64,000 nucleotides of DNA from Candidatus Villigracilis saccharophilus. Its GTDB lineage: Bacteria > Chloroflexota > Anaerolineae > Anaerolineales > Villigracilaceae. The stretch is from contig JADJNA010000017.1 of assembly GCA_016709305.1 (NCBI GenBank), forward strand, positions 32,938 through 96,937. The letters run 5' to 3'. Each line of letters begins with the position of its first letter. Position 1 is the stretch's first letter. Position numbers and translations under genes: made by a program. The notes beneath the pieces were generated by a model. It was not told the DNA's origin. It did no database searches and saw only the letters and a list, made by a program, of their open reading frames with translations. Positions 45,043 to 53,556 of the stretch are shown here, in pieces.

Positions 45043-46026
45043 GTGACCTCTACTATATCAGTTTCCAACTTATCAAAACATTACAATGTCCCCGAGCGTG
45101 AAGGCGGGATGAAAGCGGCAGTGATCAGCCTGTTCAACCGTAAATATCGCACAGTCAAAGCGGTGGACAATGTCTCTTTTAGCATTGAACCGGGCGAAGT
45201 TGTCGGCTTTCTTGGTCCGAATGGCGCTGGAAAGACCACCACACTCAAAGTCTTGAGCGGACTTTTACATCCAACCTCAGGCGCAGTGAATGTTTTAGGT
45301 TACGAGCCGACCAAGCGCTCCCATGACTATCTGCGTCAGGTGGCCCTGGTGATGGGCAACCGCAATCAGCTATCCTGGGATCTGCCCGCCATCGACTCAT
45401 TTGAACTACAACGCGCGATCTATGGCGTCCCCATGTCTGAATTTAAAAAGACCCGGGATGACTTTATTGACCTCTTGGAATTAAAGGACCTGGTCAATAA
45501 ACCCATCCGCAATCTCTCGCTGGGTGAGCGCATGAAGATGGAGATTGTCGGTGCCCTGCTCCATCGTCCTAGAGTGCTCTTTCTTGACGAACCGACCATT
45601 GGTCTGGATGTGACTATGCAAAGGCGCATTCGTACGTTTATCAAGGAATACAATCAGCGTTGGGGCGCGACCGTTCTGCTCACCAGTCACTACATGGCGG
45701 ATGTGGAAGCGCTCTGCAAACGCGTCATCGTGATTCATCACGGGCGGACTCTTTTTGACGGAGAGTTGAGCACGCTCGTCACTCAATTTTCTTCTTTCAA
45801 GACTCTCGGTGTCACTCTGCTGAACCCTGAAGTTGACTTGTCTCAGTACGGGGAAGTGCTTACCCGTGACGGTGCGCGCGTCACCTTGCGTGTCGCCAAA
45901 TCCAAGACTTTTCAAGTCACGGCGAATCTGCTCTCCGACCTGCAAGTCGATGATCTGACTGTGGAAGATACTCCCATTGACGACGTCATTGACAGTGTTT
46001 TCACATCCTCTGAAGAGAAAAAATGA
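45043..46026 (+). CDS. ABC-2 exporter ATPase (COG4586-like)
   Basis: The GTG at 45043 has AGGAG seven bases upstream; an in-frame extension into the terminator is rejected. The 327-residue protein has Walker A GPNGAGKTT, signature LSLGERMKME, and Walker B VLFLDEPTIGLD. GNRNQLSWDLPAIDSFELQRAIYG is typical of the subgroup paired with DUF990-type permeases. It energises export of an unknown substrate. It overlaps the next gene by four bases (ATGA). Confidence 0.92.
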   Translation: MTSTISVSNLSKHYNVPEREGGMKAAVISLFNRKYRTVKAVDNVSFSIEPGEVVGFLGPNGAGKTTTLKVLSGLLHPTSGAVNVLGYEPTKRSHDYLRQVALVMGNRNQLSWDLPAIDSFELQRAIYGVPMSEFKKTRDDFIDLLELKDLVNKPIRNLSLGERMKMEIVGALLHRPRVLFLDEPTIGLDVTMQRRIRTFIKEYNQRWGATVLLTSHYMADVEALCKRVIVIHHGRTLFDGELSTLVTQFSSFKTLGVTLLNPEVDLSQYGEVLTRDGARVTLRVAKSKTFQVTANLLSDLQVDDLTVEDTPIDDVIDSVFTSSEEKK

Positions 46027-46826
46027 AGCGATATATTGACTTCTATTTAGCCACTATGAAAATCTCCATTTTGGAACAGATCCAATACAGTGTGGCGAAT
46101 TATTTTTATATGATAGGCATGATCACAGAGCCGGTGATCTATCTGGTCGTGTGGACTACCATCGCGAAACAGCAAGGCGGCTCCGCAGGCGGATACACCG
46201 TGGGCGCGTTTGCGGCGTATTACATCATCTGGACTTTGGTGCGCAATATGAATATTGTCTTTACACCCTATGGGTGGGAATGGCGTATTCGTGAAGGGCG
46301 GCTTTCGATGGAGTTGATGCGTCCAATCCACCCCATCCATGCTGACGTCGCCTTCTTCGCGGGCTGGAAGTTTGTGGTGATCCTGCTATGGCTGCCATTG
46401 GCTGCCATTCTTTCATGGATATTCAAACCAACTTTTGATATCCGCATGATGGAGGTCGTTGTGTTCTTTCTTGCCATCTGGAGCGCCTATCTGATCCGCA
46501 CCATGCTGCTTTCGCTGCTGGGTATGATCACCTTTTGGACTACCCGCGTCAGTGCCATCTTTGAGTTGTACTTCGGCCTTGAACTGATCCTCTCTGGCCG
46601 CCTCGTGCCGATGACCATCATGCCTGCCTGGGTGCAGAATCTTTCCAATTACCTGCCATTCAAATGGACATTTTTCTTTCCGATTGAAGTGCTCGTCGGT
46701 AATATGACTGATGCCCAGCTTTGGTCAGGTTTCGGAATGCAGGTCTTGTGGATCGCATCAGGCATCCTGATGCTCAACCTGATCTGGAGCTTCGCCATCA
46801 AGCAGTATTCCGCGGTGGGGGGATAA
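46023..46826 (+). CDS. ABC-2 family permease (DUF990-like)
   Basis: The 267-residue membrane protein has about six transmembrane segments. The N-terminal pattern MKRYIDFYLATMKISILEQIQYSVANYF and the cytoplasmic stretch EWRIREGRLSMELMRPIHP are typical of the uncharacterised ABC-2 permease group COG4587/COG3694. It overlaps the ATPase by four bases and lies four bases before a second permease, so the three form one exporter. Confidence 0.88.
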   Translation: MKRYIDFYLATMKISILEQIQYSVANYFYMIGMITEPVIYLVVWTTIAKQQGGSAGGYTVGAFAAYYIIWTLVRNMNIVFTPYGWEWRIREGRLSMELMRPIHPIHADVAFFAGWKFVVILLWLPLAAILSWIFKPTFDIRMMEVVVFFLAIWSAYLIRTMLLSLLGMITFWTTRVSAIFELYFGLELILSGRLVPMTIMPAWVQNLSNYLPFKWTFFFPIEVLVGNMTDAQLWSGFGMQVLWIASGILMLNLIWSFAIKQYSAVGG

Positions 46827-46830
46827 CCTT

Positions 46831-47616
46831 ATGAACCCAATAAAACTTGCTCTTACCTATCTGCGGATCGGTATATTGAATGAGATGCAATACCGCATCA
46901 ATTTCTTCATCCAACTTCTTCAATCGTTTATCTCAGTCGCCACGGGACTGATCGGTCTCTCGCTTGTATTTGGACAGGTGACCACTCTCGCAGGCTGGTC
47001 TCGCCCTGAGTTGCTGGCTGTGATGGGAGTCCACCTGCTGATGGGAGGTGTGATCCGCTCCATCATTCAACCGAACATGGAACGCCTGATGGATGATGTC
47101 CGCAACGGCACACTGGATTTCGCACTGACCAAACCCGCCGACGCGCAAACCCTTGTCAGTGTGCGTGAATTCCGCTTTTGGCAGTTAGTGGATGTCATTG
47201 TTGGGATGGTTGTGATCGGCGTGGCTTTTTATCAGCTAAAGGGAACGTTTGGCGTATTGCAACTTCTCAGCTTTCTTGCGGCTTTGATCATGGGCGCGGT
47301 CATGCTGTATTGCGTCTGGCTGATGGTCACGTCCATTTCGTTTTGGGTCATTCGCGTTCAGGAGATCAGCAATCTCTTTGAAGGCTTGTATGCCGCGGGT
47401 CGCTGGCCTGTGGGGATCTATCCCGATTGGCTTCGCACAGGCCTGACCTTTTTGGTTCCCGTCGCCTTTGCAGTGACTGTTCCCGCCGAAGCGTTGACCA
47501 ACCGTCTCAGCGGAACGAGTTTGCTGTTTGCCTTTGGTATGACCTTCTTATTTGTCATCCTCTCGCGCGGATTGTGGCGGCTGGGATTGAGTAACTATTC
47601 AGGAGCGTCTTCTTAA
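46831..47616 (+). CDS. ABC-2 family permease (DUF990-like), second subunit
   Basis: The 261-residue protein resembles the upstream permease in length and topology. The cytoplasmic stretch MDDVRNGTLDFALTKPADAQTLVS is the corresponding motif in the partner subunit family, and FEGLYAAGRWPVGIYPDWLRTGLTF is a typical C-half segment. It probably forms a heterodimer with the preceding permease. Confidence 0.88.
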   Translation: MNPIKLALTYLRIGILNEMQYRINFFIQLLQSFISVATGLIGLSLVFGQVTTLAGWSRPELLAVMGVHLLMGGVIRSIIQPNMERLMDDVRNGTLDFALTKPADAQTLVSVREFRFWQLVDVIVGMVVIGVAFYQLKGTFGVLQLLSFLAALIMGAVMLYCVWLMVTSISFWVIRVQEISNLFEGLYAAGRWPVGIYPDWLRTGLTFLVPVAFAVTVPAEALTNRLSGTSLLFAFGMTFLFVILSRGLWRLGLSNYSGASS

Positions 47617-47658
47617 ATAAGAATGACAGGCACTTCAAAAGTGTCTGTCATTCTTATT
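47616..47658 (+). terminator. Rho-independent terminator of the first ABC operon
   Basis: AATAAGAATGACAG(G)CACTT and AAGTGTCTGTCATTCTTATT form a long, nearly perfect stem directly after the last permease stop. The A/T-rich ends allow it to work on both strands. Confidence 0.82.
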
Positions 47659-47797
47659 AGCCATTGAGGTTGATTAACTCAAGCAGTGTCGTTCTGAAAG
47701 AAAGCGAAGACCTCAAATTGGGGGGCGGGGGGGGGGGGGGGGGGACCCTACCGGAGGCAGCCGGAGGGTCGCCGCCGGCAATCGCGATTGGGTGCTA
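47659..47797. repeat. Intergenic gap with poly-G tract
   Basis: Between the two convergent ABC operons lies a run of six G, one C and 18 G (47720-47744). It is followed by a GC-rich stretch that can fold (ACCCT..CCGG / CCGG..AGGGT, about 47745-47770). No gene is seen. Such a long G-tract is rare in bacteria outside phase-variable loci and is also a common sequencing artefact; no coding or promoter sequence depends on it here. Confidence 0.7.
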
Positions 47798-48580
47798 TTA
47801 AATCTCGATTTGAATCGCACTTCCGCTTTCGTAGCGGCGCAGACCCTTATGAAATATAAATATCGCCAGCGCAAGGAAGCCAGTTGCGCCTAATAATAAT
47901 TCTCCCAATACCTGCCATGAGAAAGCGCGGATGAATTCCGCGGGTACGGCGCCCATTAACGCGGCGGGGATGATGGTAAACAGGATCAACTTGGCATAAC
48001 TGTCAAAGAGCGTGATCGGATAAATGCCGAACGTCAGCATGGCGTTGAGCACAAGTCCGCTGAAATTGGTCATCGTGCCGAACCAGAACGCCAGACTCTG
48101 CGTCAGGATCAGGAATGCCCCGAAGACAGTGGCCGCCAACAGCATGGCGAGAACGTAGCGGGCAAGCCCATCCCAAGAGAAATATCCAGAGAGACCGTAG
48201 CTGATAAATCCGTAGAGAAAATCCCCCAATCCGCTTGCGATGGTTCGGCTGGAAATGGTGTGCAGAAGAACCGGGCGCGGCAGGGAAAGATAATAATCAA
48301 GCCTGCCTTTTGAGATGATGTCGCTTAAAGTGAAGGCGTTGCCGAATAGCAGGCTGACGATGCCGAATGCGCTTGCCAGCACGCCAAATGTGACATACAT
48401 ATCGTTCACGCCCCAGCCGCGCACATCCTTGAATTTATCGAAGAAGATGATCCAGATCGCGAAGTAAATGAAATTGTTCGCGAGCATGCCGATGACCTGG
48501 GTCAGGAACGCGGCGCGGTATTCCATGGCGGATAGTAAATTTGTTTTCCAGATGGCGAGCAGGATCTTGAGTTCTGTCAT
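47798..48580 (-). CDS. ABC-2 family permease of the second exporter
   Basis: The 260-residue protein has about six transmembrane segments and the same motif layout as the first system (ISKGRLDYYLSLPRPVLLHTISS). It is the last gene of a leftward operon. The paired permease lies directly upstream with a one-base gap. Confidence 0.88.
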   Translation of the reverse strand: MTELKILLAIWKTNLLSAMEYRAAFLTQVIGMLANNFIYFAIWIIFFDKFKDVRGWGVNDMYVTFGVLASAFGIVSLLFGNAFTLSDIISKGRLDYYLSLPRPVLLHTISSRTIASGLGDFLYGFISYGLSGYFSWDGLARYVLAMLLAATVFGAFLILTQSLAFWFGTMTNFSGLVLNAMLTFGIYPITLFDSYAKLILFTIIPAALMGAVPAEFIRAFSWQVLGELLLGATGFLALAIFIFHKGLRRYESGSAIQIEI

Positions 48581-49375
48581 TTATCCACCGTTCACTGTTA
48601 ATTGAGTTAATCCGCGGCGATAGGCAATCGTCAGTAAAAAAATTAACGCGATGATCCAGCCAAGTTGCAGGGTCATGACATTGATAAAGATCTGCGCGGT
48701 TGGGGTAACGAATAATCGTGCAGGTCCATAGATCGCGCTGGAGAAGGGCAGGAATTTCGCGAAGGTTTGCAGCCACTGCGGATAAAAATCCAGCGGAATT
48801 AACATGCCGCCAAAGATGAAGGAAAGTTTTTGGTATATCCACGAAAAGGCTGAGACATCCTCCACCACGAAGGCGGAGAGGCCGATCATGGCGTTGATGC
48901 AGAAGTGTAAAACCCACGCGCCAAGGATGGCGGGTAATGCAATTAAGAATCCTTCAGGGTGCTCAGGCGCGCCGACCAGCCAGAGTACGGTCAGCCCGCC
49001 AAAGACGGCGTTGAGCATGGCGCGGAAAATGGTCTCGCCCATGGCGGTACTGAATTGATAAATTAAAAAGTCATACGGTTTGTTGAGGATGTACGCGATG
49101 GAACCGTCTTTAACACTTTCGGACATCGTGCGCGCGATGGGCGGGCGGCCCAGTTCAATGGTCTCTGCCAGCATGAGATACCAAAGCGTATCGCGCAGGG
49201 TCAGGCCATTCATGGAATCAACACCTGCTGCGCTGAAGGTGACTTTCCACAGTTGATAAAAGATCCACATGAATGGGATGATCATCAAACTGCGACCGGC
49301 CAGTTCACCGGGGTAGGCGAGCGAGTTGATCAGTGTGATCTGAAAGATGGACCAGTATTTTGAGATCGTTTTCAT
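48581..49375 (-). CDS. ABC-2 family permease of the second exporter
   Basis: The 264-residue membrane protein carries SVKDGSIAYILNKPYDFLIYQFSTAMGE, the coupling-helix-like stretch of this permease group. It is contiguous with the downstream permease, and together they form the membrane part of the second exporter. Confidence 0.88.
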   Translation of the reverse strand: MKTISKYWSIFQITLINSLAYPGELAGRSLMIIPFMWIFYQLWKVTFSAAGVDSMNGLTLRDTLWYLMLAETIELGRPPIARTMSESVKDGSIAYILNKPYDFLIYQFSTAMGETIFRAMLNAVFGGLTVLWLVGAPEHPEGFLIALPAILGAWVLHFCINAMIGLSAFVVEDVSAFSWIYQKLSFIFGGMLIPLDFYPQWLQTFAKFLPFSSAIYGPARLFVTPTAQIFINVMTLQLGWIIALIFLLTIAYRRGLTQLTVNGG

Positions 49376-49407
49376 AGCTTCGTGTAGGCAAGTGGACGGT
49401 GTGCCTT

Positions 49408-50238
49408 CTAAAATGGTTTCAAATTCTCTATGGCTTCAAGGAAAATTGATTCAAACTCAACTTGTTTGGAACCACCTTCTTTAGACTGCTTTAATTCCAA
49501 ATAGATGCTTCGCAAAAGATTGCGTGTATTCTGAAATGCCCGGTTGTGATATTCATCCGTATACGCGTCAGCCCAATCGTGCTTGGTGAATGACCCAGCC
49601 CAGGCCTTGATATTTTCCACTAGGATCTGGTCCCGGCGTAAAATCTGATTAACCGCACTGGCGAGTCTTTCATCTTCGCCGTGAATATAAATGTAATTTG
49701 TGGAGTGGATGATCTTCTCTGAAATTGCGTTCAGAATGTTCAGAAAATCTGGCTCTTCAAGATGCCGGTTGCGAGCAAGCACCATCAGTAGATCGGCGGT
49801 GTGGGCGAGGGCATGCGCCCAGCCTAAAACTGGAATATATCCGCGCGGGTCTTTTTCGCTGGCGATGTACCACAGGCCTTGTTCGAGAACAGGAGTGATG
49901 TCCGCTTTTTCAAGCAGCCTTTTTTTGTTGTCGTTGTGTACGATCTCAGCCAGAAAAAGGACTGAGAAGGTGCGCAGGAAAACAGAGTCGCTTTCATTTT
50001 CGCCGATTCCAATATGAAGGTTTGCAAGCAGCTTTTTGATATATGCGCGAATTTCCTCGACAGAGTAACGATCCTGTTTGAGCCAGTTTGCGAAGACTAT
50101 GTATCCGATGTCATCGCGCAACTGCGGGTCTGTGGAGCCGAGATATGAGAATAGTTCACGTGTCAATCCGGCGAGGGTTTGACCTGCGGGAATTTCATAT
50201 TGATTTTTTTGTATCTCTGCCCAAAATTCTTTGTCCAT
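49408..50238 (-). CDS. DUF2785-like protein within the second ABC operon
   Basis: The 276-residue soluble protein has alpha-helical character. RGYIPVLGWAHALAHTADLLMVLARN is the hallmark stretch of DUF2785, and NAISEKIIHSTNYIYIHGEDERLASAV follows. No function is known to me. It lies 14 bases from the ATPase gene upstream and 32 bases from the permease gene downstream, all on one strand, so it is probably cotranscribed. Placement inside a transporter operon suggests an accessory or substrate-related role. Confidence 0.75.
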   Translation of the reverse strand: MDKEFWAEIQKNQYEIPAGQTLAGLTRELFSYLGSTDPQLRDDIGYIVFANWLKQDRYSVEEIRAYIKKLLANLHIGIGENESDSVFLRTFSVLFLAEIVHNDNKKRLLEKADITPVLEQGLWYIASEKDPRGYIPVLGWAHALAHTADLLMVLARNRHLEEPDFLNILNAISEKIIHSTNYIYIHGEDERLASAVNQILRRDQILVENIKAWAGSFTKHDWADAYTDEYHNRAFQNTRNLLRSIYLELKQSKEGGSKQVEFESIFLEAIENLKPF

Positions 50239-50252
50239 GCTGAATATTCCTT

Positions 50253-51239
50253 CTACGCGTTTGCTTCCTGATAAATATTAGAGATCACTTCTTCAAGCGG
50301 CGGGTCGGAAATAGTGATGTCCATAATATCGCCAGCTTCGGAAAGATGCGAGATGACAGCATCAACAGGGGTTTGGAGCGTGTCAAATTTTAATTTCACA
50401 CCGTAATGCCCAACCTTTAAAGTCTCCACGCCGGCAATCGAGAAATCCTTCGGCACTTCCAGCGCGTAACGGACTTGAACAAGTTTTGTGGTCAGGAAGT
50501 TACGCTTCAAGTTTGAGACCTTGTCTTCGTACACGATCTGTCCGTGGTTGATGATGATGACGCGTTTGCACAAGGCTTCCAGATCACCCGCGTCGTGGGA
50601 AGTGAGCAACACACCAACGCCCTCCTCTTGATTCATGCGCTTGATCGCGTCGCGGATATGCTGTTTCGCAACTACATCCAAACCGATGGACGGTTCATCG
50701 AGCAGGAGCAGTTTCGGGCGGTGCAGTAGCGAGGCGGCCACTTCACAGCGCATGCGCTGTCCAAGCGAAAGTTTCCGCACCGGCACATCCAGCAGGTCCC
50801 TGATCTCAAACGCATCTGATAGGTAATCAATGCGCTTCCTGGTCTCGCGGTCGTCCAGCTCGTAGATTTTCCCGAACAGCAAAAAGGTGTCCATCGCGGG
50901 CAGGTGATACCATAGCTGGGGACGCTGCCCAAAGACCGTGCCGATCTGATAGGCGAGTTTTTGTCTTTCACTCCACGGTGTAAACCCCAGTACTTTCGCA
51001 TCGCCGCCGCTTGGATGCAGAATGCCCGTCAATATTTTTATGGTGGTGGATTTTCCCGCGCCATTCGGACCGATGAAGCCGAGCAGTTCTCCCGCTTCCA
51101 TCCTGAACGATAGGCTGTGAACTGCTTCGATCGAACTATACTCAGGCTTGATCAGCGCACGCAAAGACCCGCTCAACCCCGCGGCTTTGCGTTTGGTCTG
51201 GAATGTTTTTTGCAGGTTTACTACTTCAATTGATGTCAT
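50253..51239 (-). CDS. ABC-2 exporter ATPase of the second system
   Basis: The ATG at 51239 (MTSIEVVNLQ) gives 328 residues. Walker A is GPNGAGKST, signature LSLGQRMRCE, Walker B LLLLDEPSIGLD. It is homologous to the ATPase at 45043 but clearly diverged. No leader ORF or terminator is visible upstream, where only 57 bases separate it from a divergent lipoprotein gene. Confidence 0.92.
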   Translation of the reverse strand: MTSIEVVNLQKTFQTKRKAAGLSGSLRALIKPEYSSIEAVHSLSFRMEAGELLGFIGPNGAGKSTTIKILTGILHPSGGDAKVLGFTPWSERQKLAYQIGTVFGQRPQLWYHLPAMDTFLLFGKIYELDDRETRKRIDYLSDAFEIRDLLDVPVRKLSLGQRMRCEVAASLLHRPKLLLLDEPSIGLDVVAKQHIRDAIKRMNQEEGVGVLLTSHDAGDLEALCKRVIIINHGQIVYEDKVSNLKRNFLTTKLVQVRYALEVPKDFSIAGVETLKVGHYGVKLKFDTLQTPVDAVISHLSEAGDIMDITISDPPLEEVISNIYQEANA

Positions 51240-51296
51240 GTTGTTGTAAAATGGGTGCAGAGTGTTCGCAATATTATAGCGTGAAAGAGGCAGCGT

Positions 51297-51995
51297 ATGC
51301 GCAGGTTCCAATTGATGATGGTGTTGATGATTTTTTTACAAGCCTGTTCAGGCGTTTCATTATCCCGAACTACGGATGCGCCCTTGCCTGTGGAAACTTC
51401 AACTGCGGTATTTACAGCGAGCATTACGGCGAGCGCCTCGCTCACGCCATCCATCACACCTTCGCCAACGATCGTGCATTTCCCAACCCAGGATCCAAAA
51501 TTTCCAACCGCCACATTCGTGCCGATCCCGATCATTGCGGGCATCAATACGATCACACCGGTCCCAACCGCCACGTCATCCCTTCCAGGTCCAGGGTTTT
51601 TGTCTGTGGATATCTCGGAGAGCAAGATCTTTTGGGGAAGCTGTAAACCAAATAGATCCAAGGTCACTGCAAAAGTTTTGGACCCGGATGAAGTTGTAAG
51701 CGTTGTCATCTTCGTTCAAGTGAAATCTGCAAAGGAAGAGGATTACACTCCGTGGACGACGGGTGACGTCATGTTCAATTATCGTGATGGAACATTCTCC
51801 TACAATCTGCGTGCGAACGAGATCGAGGGGCATAATCACTATAAAAATTCATGGGTCAGGCTGCAGTTGGTGGCCACGAATAATAAAGGAGAAGAGGTGG
51901 GCCGTACAAAAATTTATACCGAGGCTGCCGCCATGTCGCCTTGTATGTGTCTTGAGCCTTTAAAGGGCTGCCCGATCGTGACGCCAAAACCATGA
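51297..51995 (+). CDS. Lipoprotein with Thr/Pro-rich linker
   Basis: The signal peptide MRRFQLMMVLMIFLQAC ends in a lipobox (LQAC). A Ser/Thr/Pro-rich linker of about 75 residues follows, then a globular domain of about 130 residues (FLSVDISESKIFWGSC.., VRLQLVATNNKGEEVGRTKIY) with Cys residues near both ends that may pair. It has a tandem paralogue downstream and overlaps it by four bases. The family is not one I recognise; an immunoglobulin-like beta fold is plausible. Confidence 0.7.
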   Translation: MRRFQLMMVLMIFLQACSGVSLSRTTDAPLPVETSTAVFTASITASASLTPSITPSPTIVHFPTQDPKFPTATFVPIPIIAGINTITPVPTATSSLPGPGFLSVDISESKIFWGSCKPNRSKVTAKVLDPDEVVSVVIFVQVKSAKEEDYTPWTTGDVMFNYRDGTFSYNLRANEIEGHNHYKNSWVRLQLVATNNKGEEVGRTKIYTEAAAMSPCMCLEPLKGCPIVTPKP

Positions 51996-52693
51996 AAAAA
52001 ATTTACTTTCTTCTCGCCTGCGCAGTCTTATCCATATCCTGTTCTCTGGGTGCGTTGTCGTTTGGTTCGGCTGGAACTCCCACGCCGCACTTCCCCTCAA
52101 CGAACACATATACGCCGAGGCCGACTGTCACGCCTGTTACACCAACGGTTACTTTTACCCTCACTCCGACGCAGGTCGGAGTAAAATCTCCCACACCCAC
52201 GCAGATCATCACTGATACGCCTGTGGTTAGTGTGACCCCGCTTGCGTTGATCACTCCCAACACGGGCACACCCACTTTGCAAATGGAAGGCTTCCTGACA
52301 GTTACGGTTTTTGGAACGGAGTTTTATAAATCGGGTCAATGCCAGCCCGGGATGATAAAAATTACCGCGCAGGTTGCCGATCCAGTTAATTCCGATATTG
52401 TTGATCTGTTTGTGCGCTTCAAAAGTAAACGTGAAGGTACGCTGGGTGAATGGACTCGGATCACCATGCAAACCATCGGCGCGGGCACATTCACCCACGA
52501 TCTGACCCCTCAGGAGATCAAAGGCTTCGAAATATTCCGGAACACCTGGGTTCAATATCAATTGGTTGCCAGCACTTCCAGCGCGCGTGAAATTGGACGG
52601 ACCGCAATCTTTAAAGAATCACTTGCAATGGTCGAGTGTATCCTGACACCAACTCCATCACTTACGATAACCCCCACTGTGTTAAAACCCTGA
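51992..52693 (+). CDS. Lipoprotein with Thr/Pro-rich linker, tandem paralogue
   Basis: It has the same architecture as the gene before it: signal peptide with lipobox-like LSISC, a Thr/Pro-rich linker and a C-terminal domain with matching positions (FLTVTVFGTEFYKSGQC.., VQYQLVASTSSAREIGRTAIF, a late Cys). It overlaps the upstream gene by four bases and the sirtuin start by one base, so the three form a coupled unit. Confidence 0.7.
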   Translation: MKKIYFLLACAVLSISCSLGALSFGSAGTPTPHFPSTNTYTPRPTVTPVTPTVTFTLTPTQVGVKSPTPTQIITDTPVVSVTPLALITPNTGTPTLQMEGFLTVTVFGTEFYKSGQCQPGMIKITAQVADPVNSDIVDLFVRFKSKREGTLGEWTRITMQTIGAGTFTHDLTPQEIKGFEIFRNTWVQYQLVASTSSAREIGRTAIFKESLAMVECILTPTPSLTITPTVLKP

Positions 52694-53442
52694 TGGAATT
52701 TCCGCCTGACTTGATCGTATTCTTGAGGAAGGTTGAGCGCGTCTCTGCCTTGACAGGTGCTGGCGTCTCACAAGAGAGCGGACTCCGCACTTTTAGAGAC
52801 ACTCAATCCGGGCTATGGGCGCAGTACCGTCCTGAGGACCTGGCCACCCCTGACGCATTTGCGCGCGACCCCAAACTGGTTTGGGATTGGTACGCCTTCC
52901 GCCGTGAGGCAGTCAAAGCGGTACGACCCAATCTGGGCCACTACTCACTAACCGAGATGGAAAAAAAATTCCCGGAATTTACGCTCATCACTCAAAATGT
53001 GGACGGCCTGCACCAACTGGCTGGAACCAAAAATGTCCTGGAATTGCACGGAAATATCCTGCGCGTACGATGCGCGGTCTGCGGCCGGTTTACAGAAACA
53101 TGGGGTAGCGACCTGGATTCTGTCCCGCGCTGTGATGAATGTGACGGATTGCTGCGCCCCGACGTTGTTTGGTTTGGTGAAACCCTTCCACGGCTTGAGT
53201 TGGAATCCGCAGTGACGGCATCGCGCAGGGCGCAGGTCTTTTTTTCGATCGGGACTTCGGGGGTGGTGCATCCTGCTGCCGCACTGGCGCTCGCCGCGCG
53301 CGAGAATGGATCTGTAGTTATTGAGATCAACGCCGAGCCGACTCCGCTGACCCCCAAGGCTGATTTCGTCTTTCATGGAAAATCTGGCGAAATATTACCC
53401 GCGTTGGTGAAAGCGGTTTTTGATATTTCCATTCAAGTCTGA
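52693..53442 (+). CDS. cobB: Sirtuin NAD-dependent protein deacylase
   Basis: The ATG at 52693 overlaps the previous stop (TGATG). The 249-residue protein has GAGVSQESGLRTFRD (NAD-binding), TQNVDGLHQLAG (catalytic region), ELHGNILRVRCAVCGRF with a second CDEC pair for zinc, and VVWFGETLP. It removes acyl groups from lysines using NAD+. Its coupling to two exported lipoproteins looks incidental. Confidence 0.94.
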   Translation: MEFPPDLIVFLRKVERVSALTGAGVSQESGLRTFRDTQSGLWAQYRPEDLATPDAFARDPKLVWDWYAFRREAVKAVRPNLGHYSLTEMEKKFPEFTLITQNVDGLHQLAGTKNVLELHGNILRVRCAVCGRFTETWGSDLDSVPRCDECDGLLRPDVVWFGETLPRLELESAVTASRRAQVFFSIGTSGVVHPAAALALAARENGSVVIEINAEPTPLTPKADFVFHGKSGEILPALVKAVFDISIQV

Positions 53443-53556
53443 AAATGTTTCCGGATTTTTATATTCCATCCCTGCGAATTCAGCGAGAACATCCTGTCGG
53501 CAGCAGTTATGGAACTCCAAATAATTCAATAAACGCCGATTTGTTCACTCTAGCGT

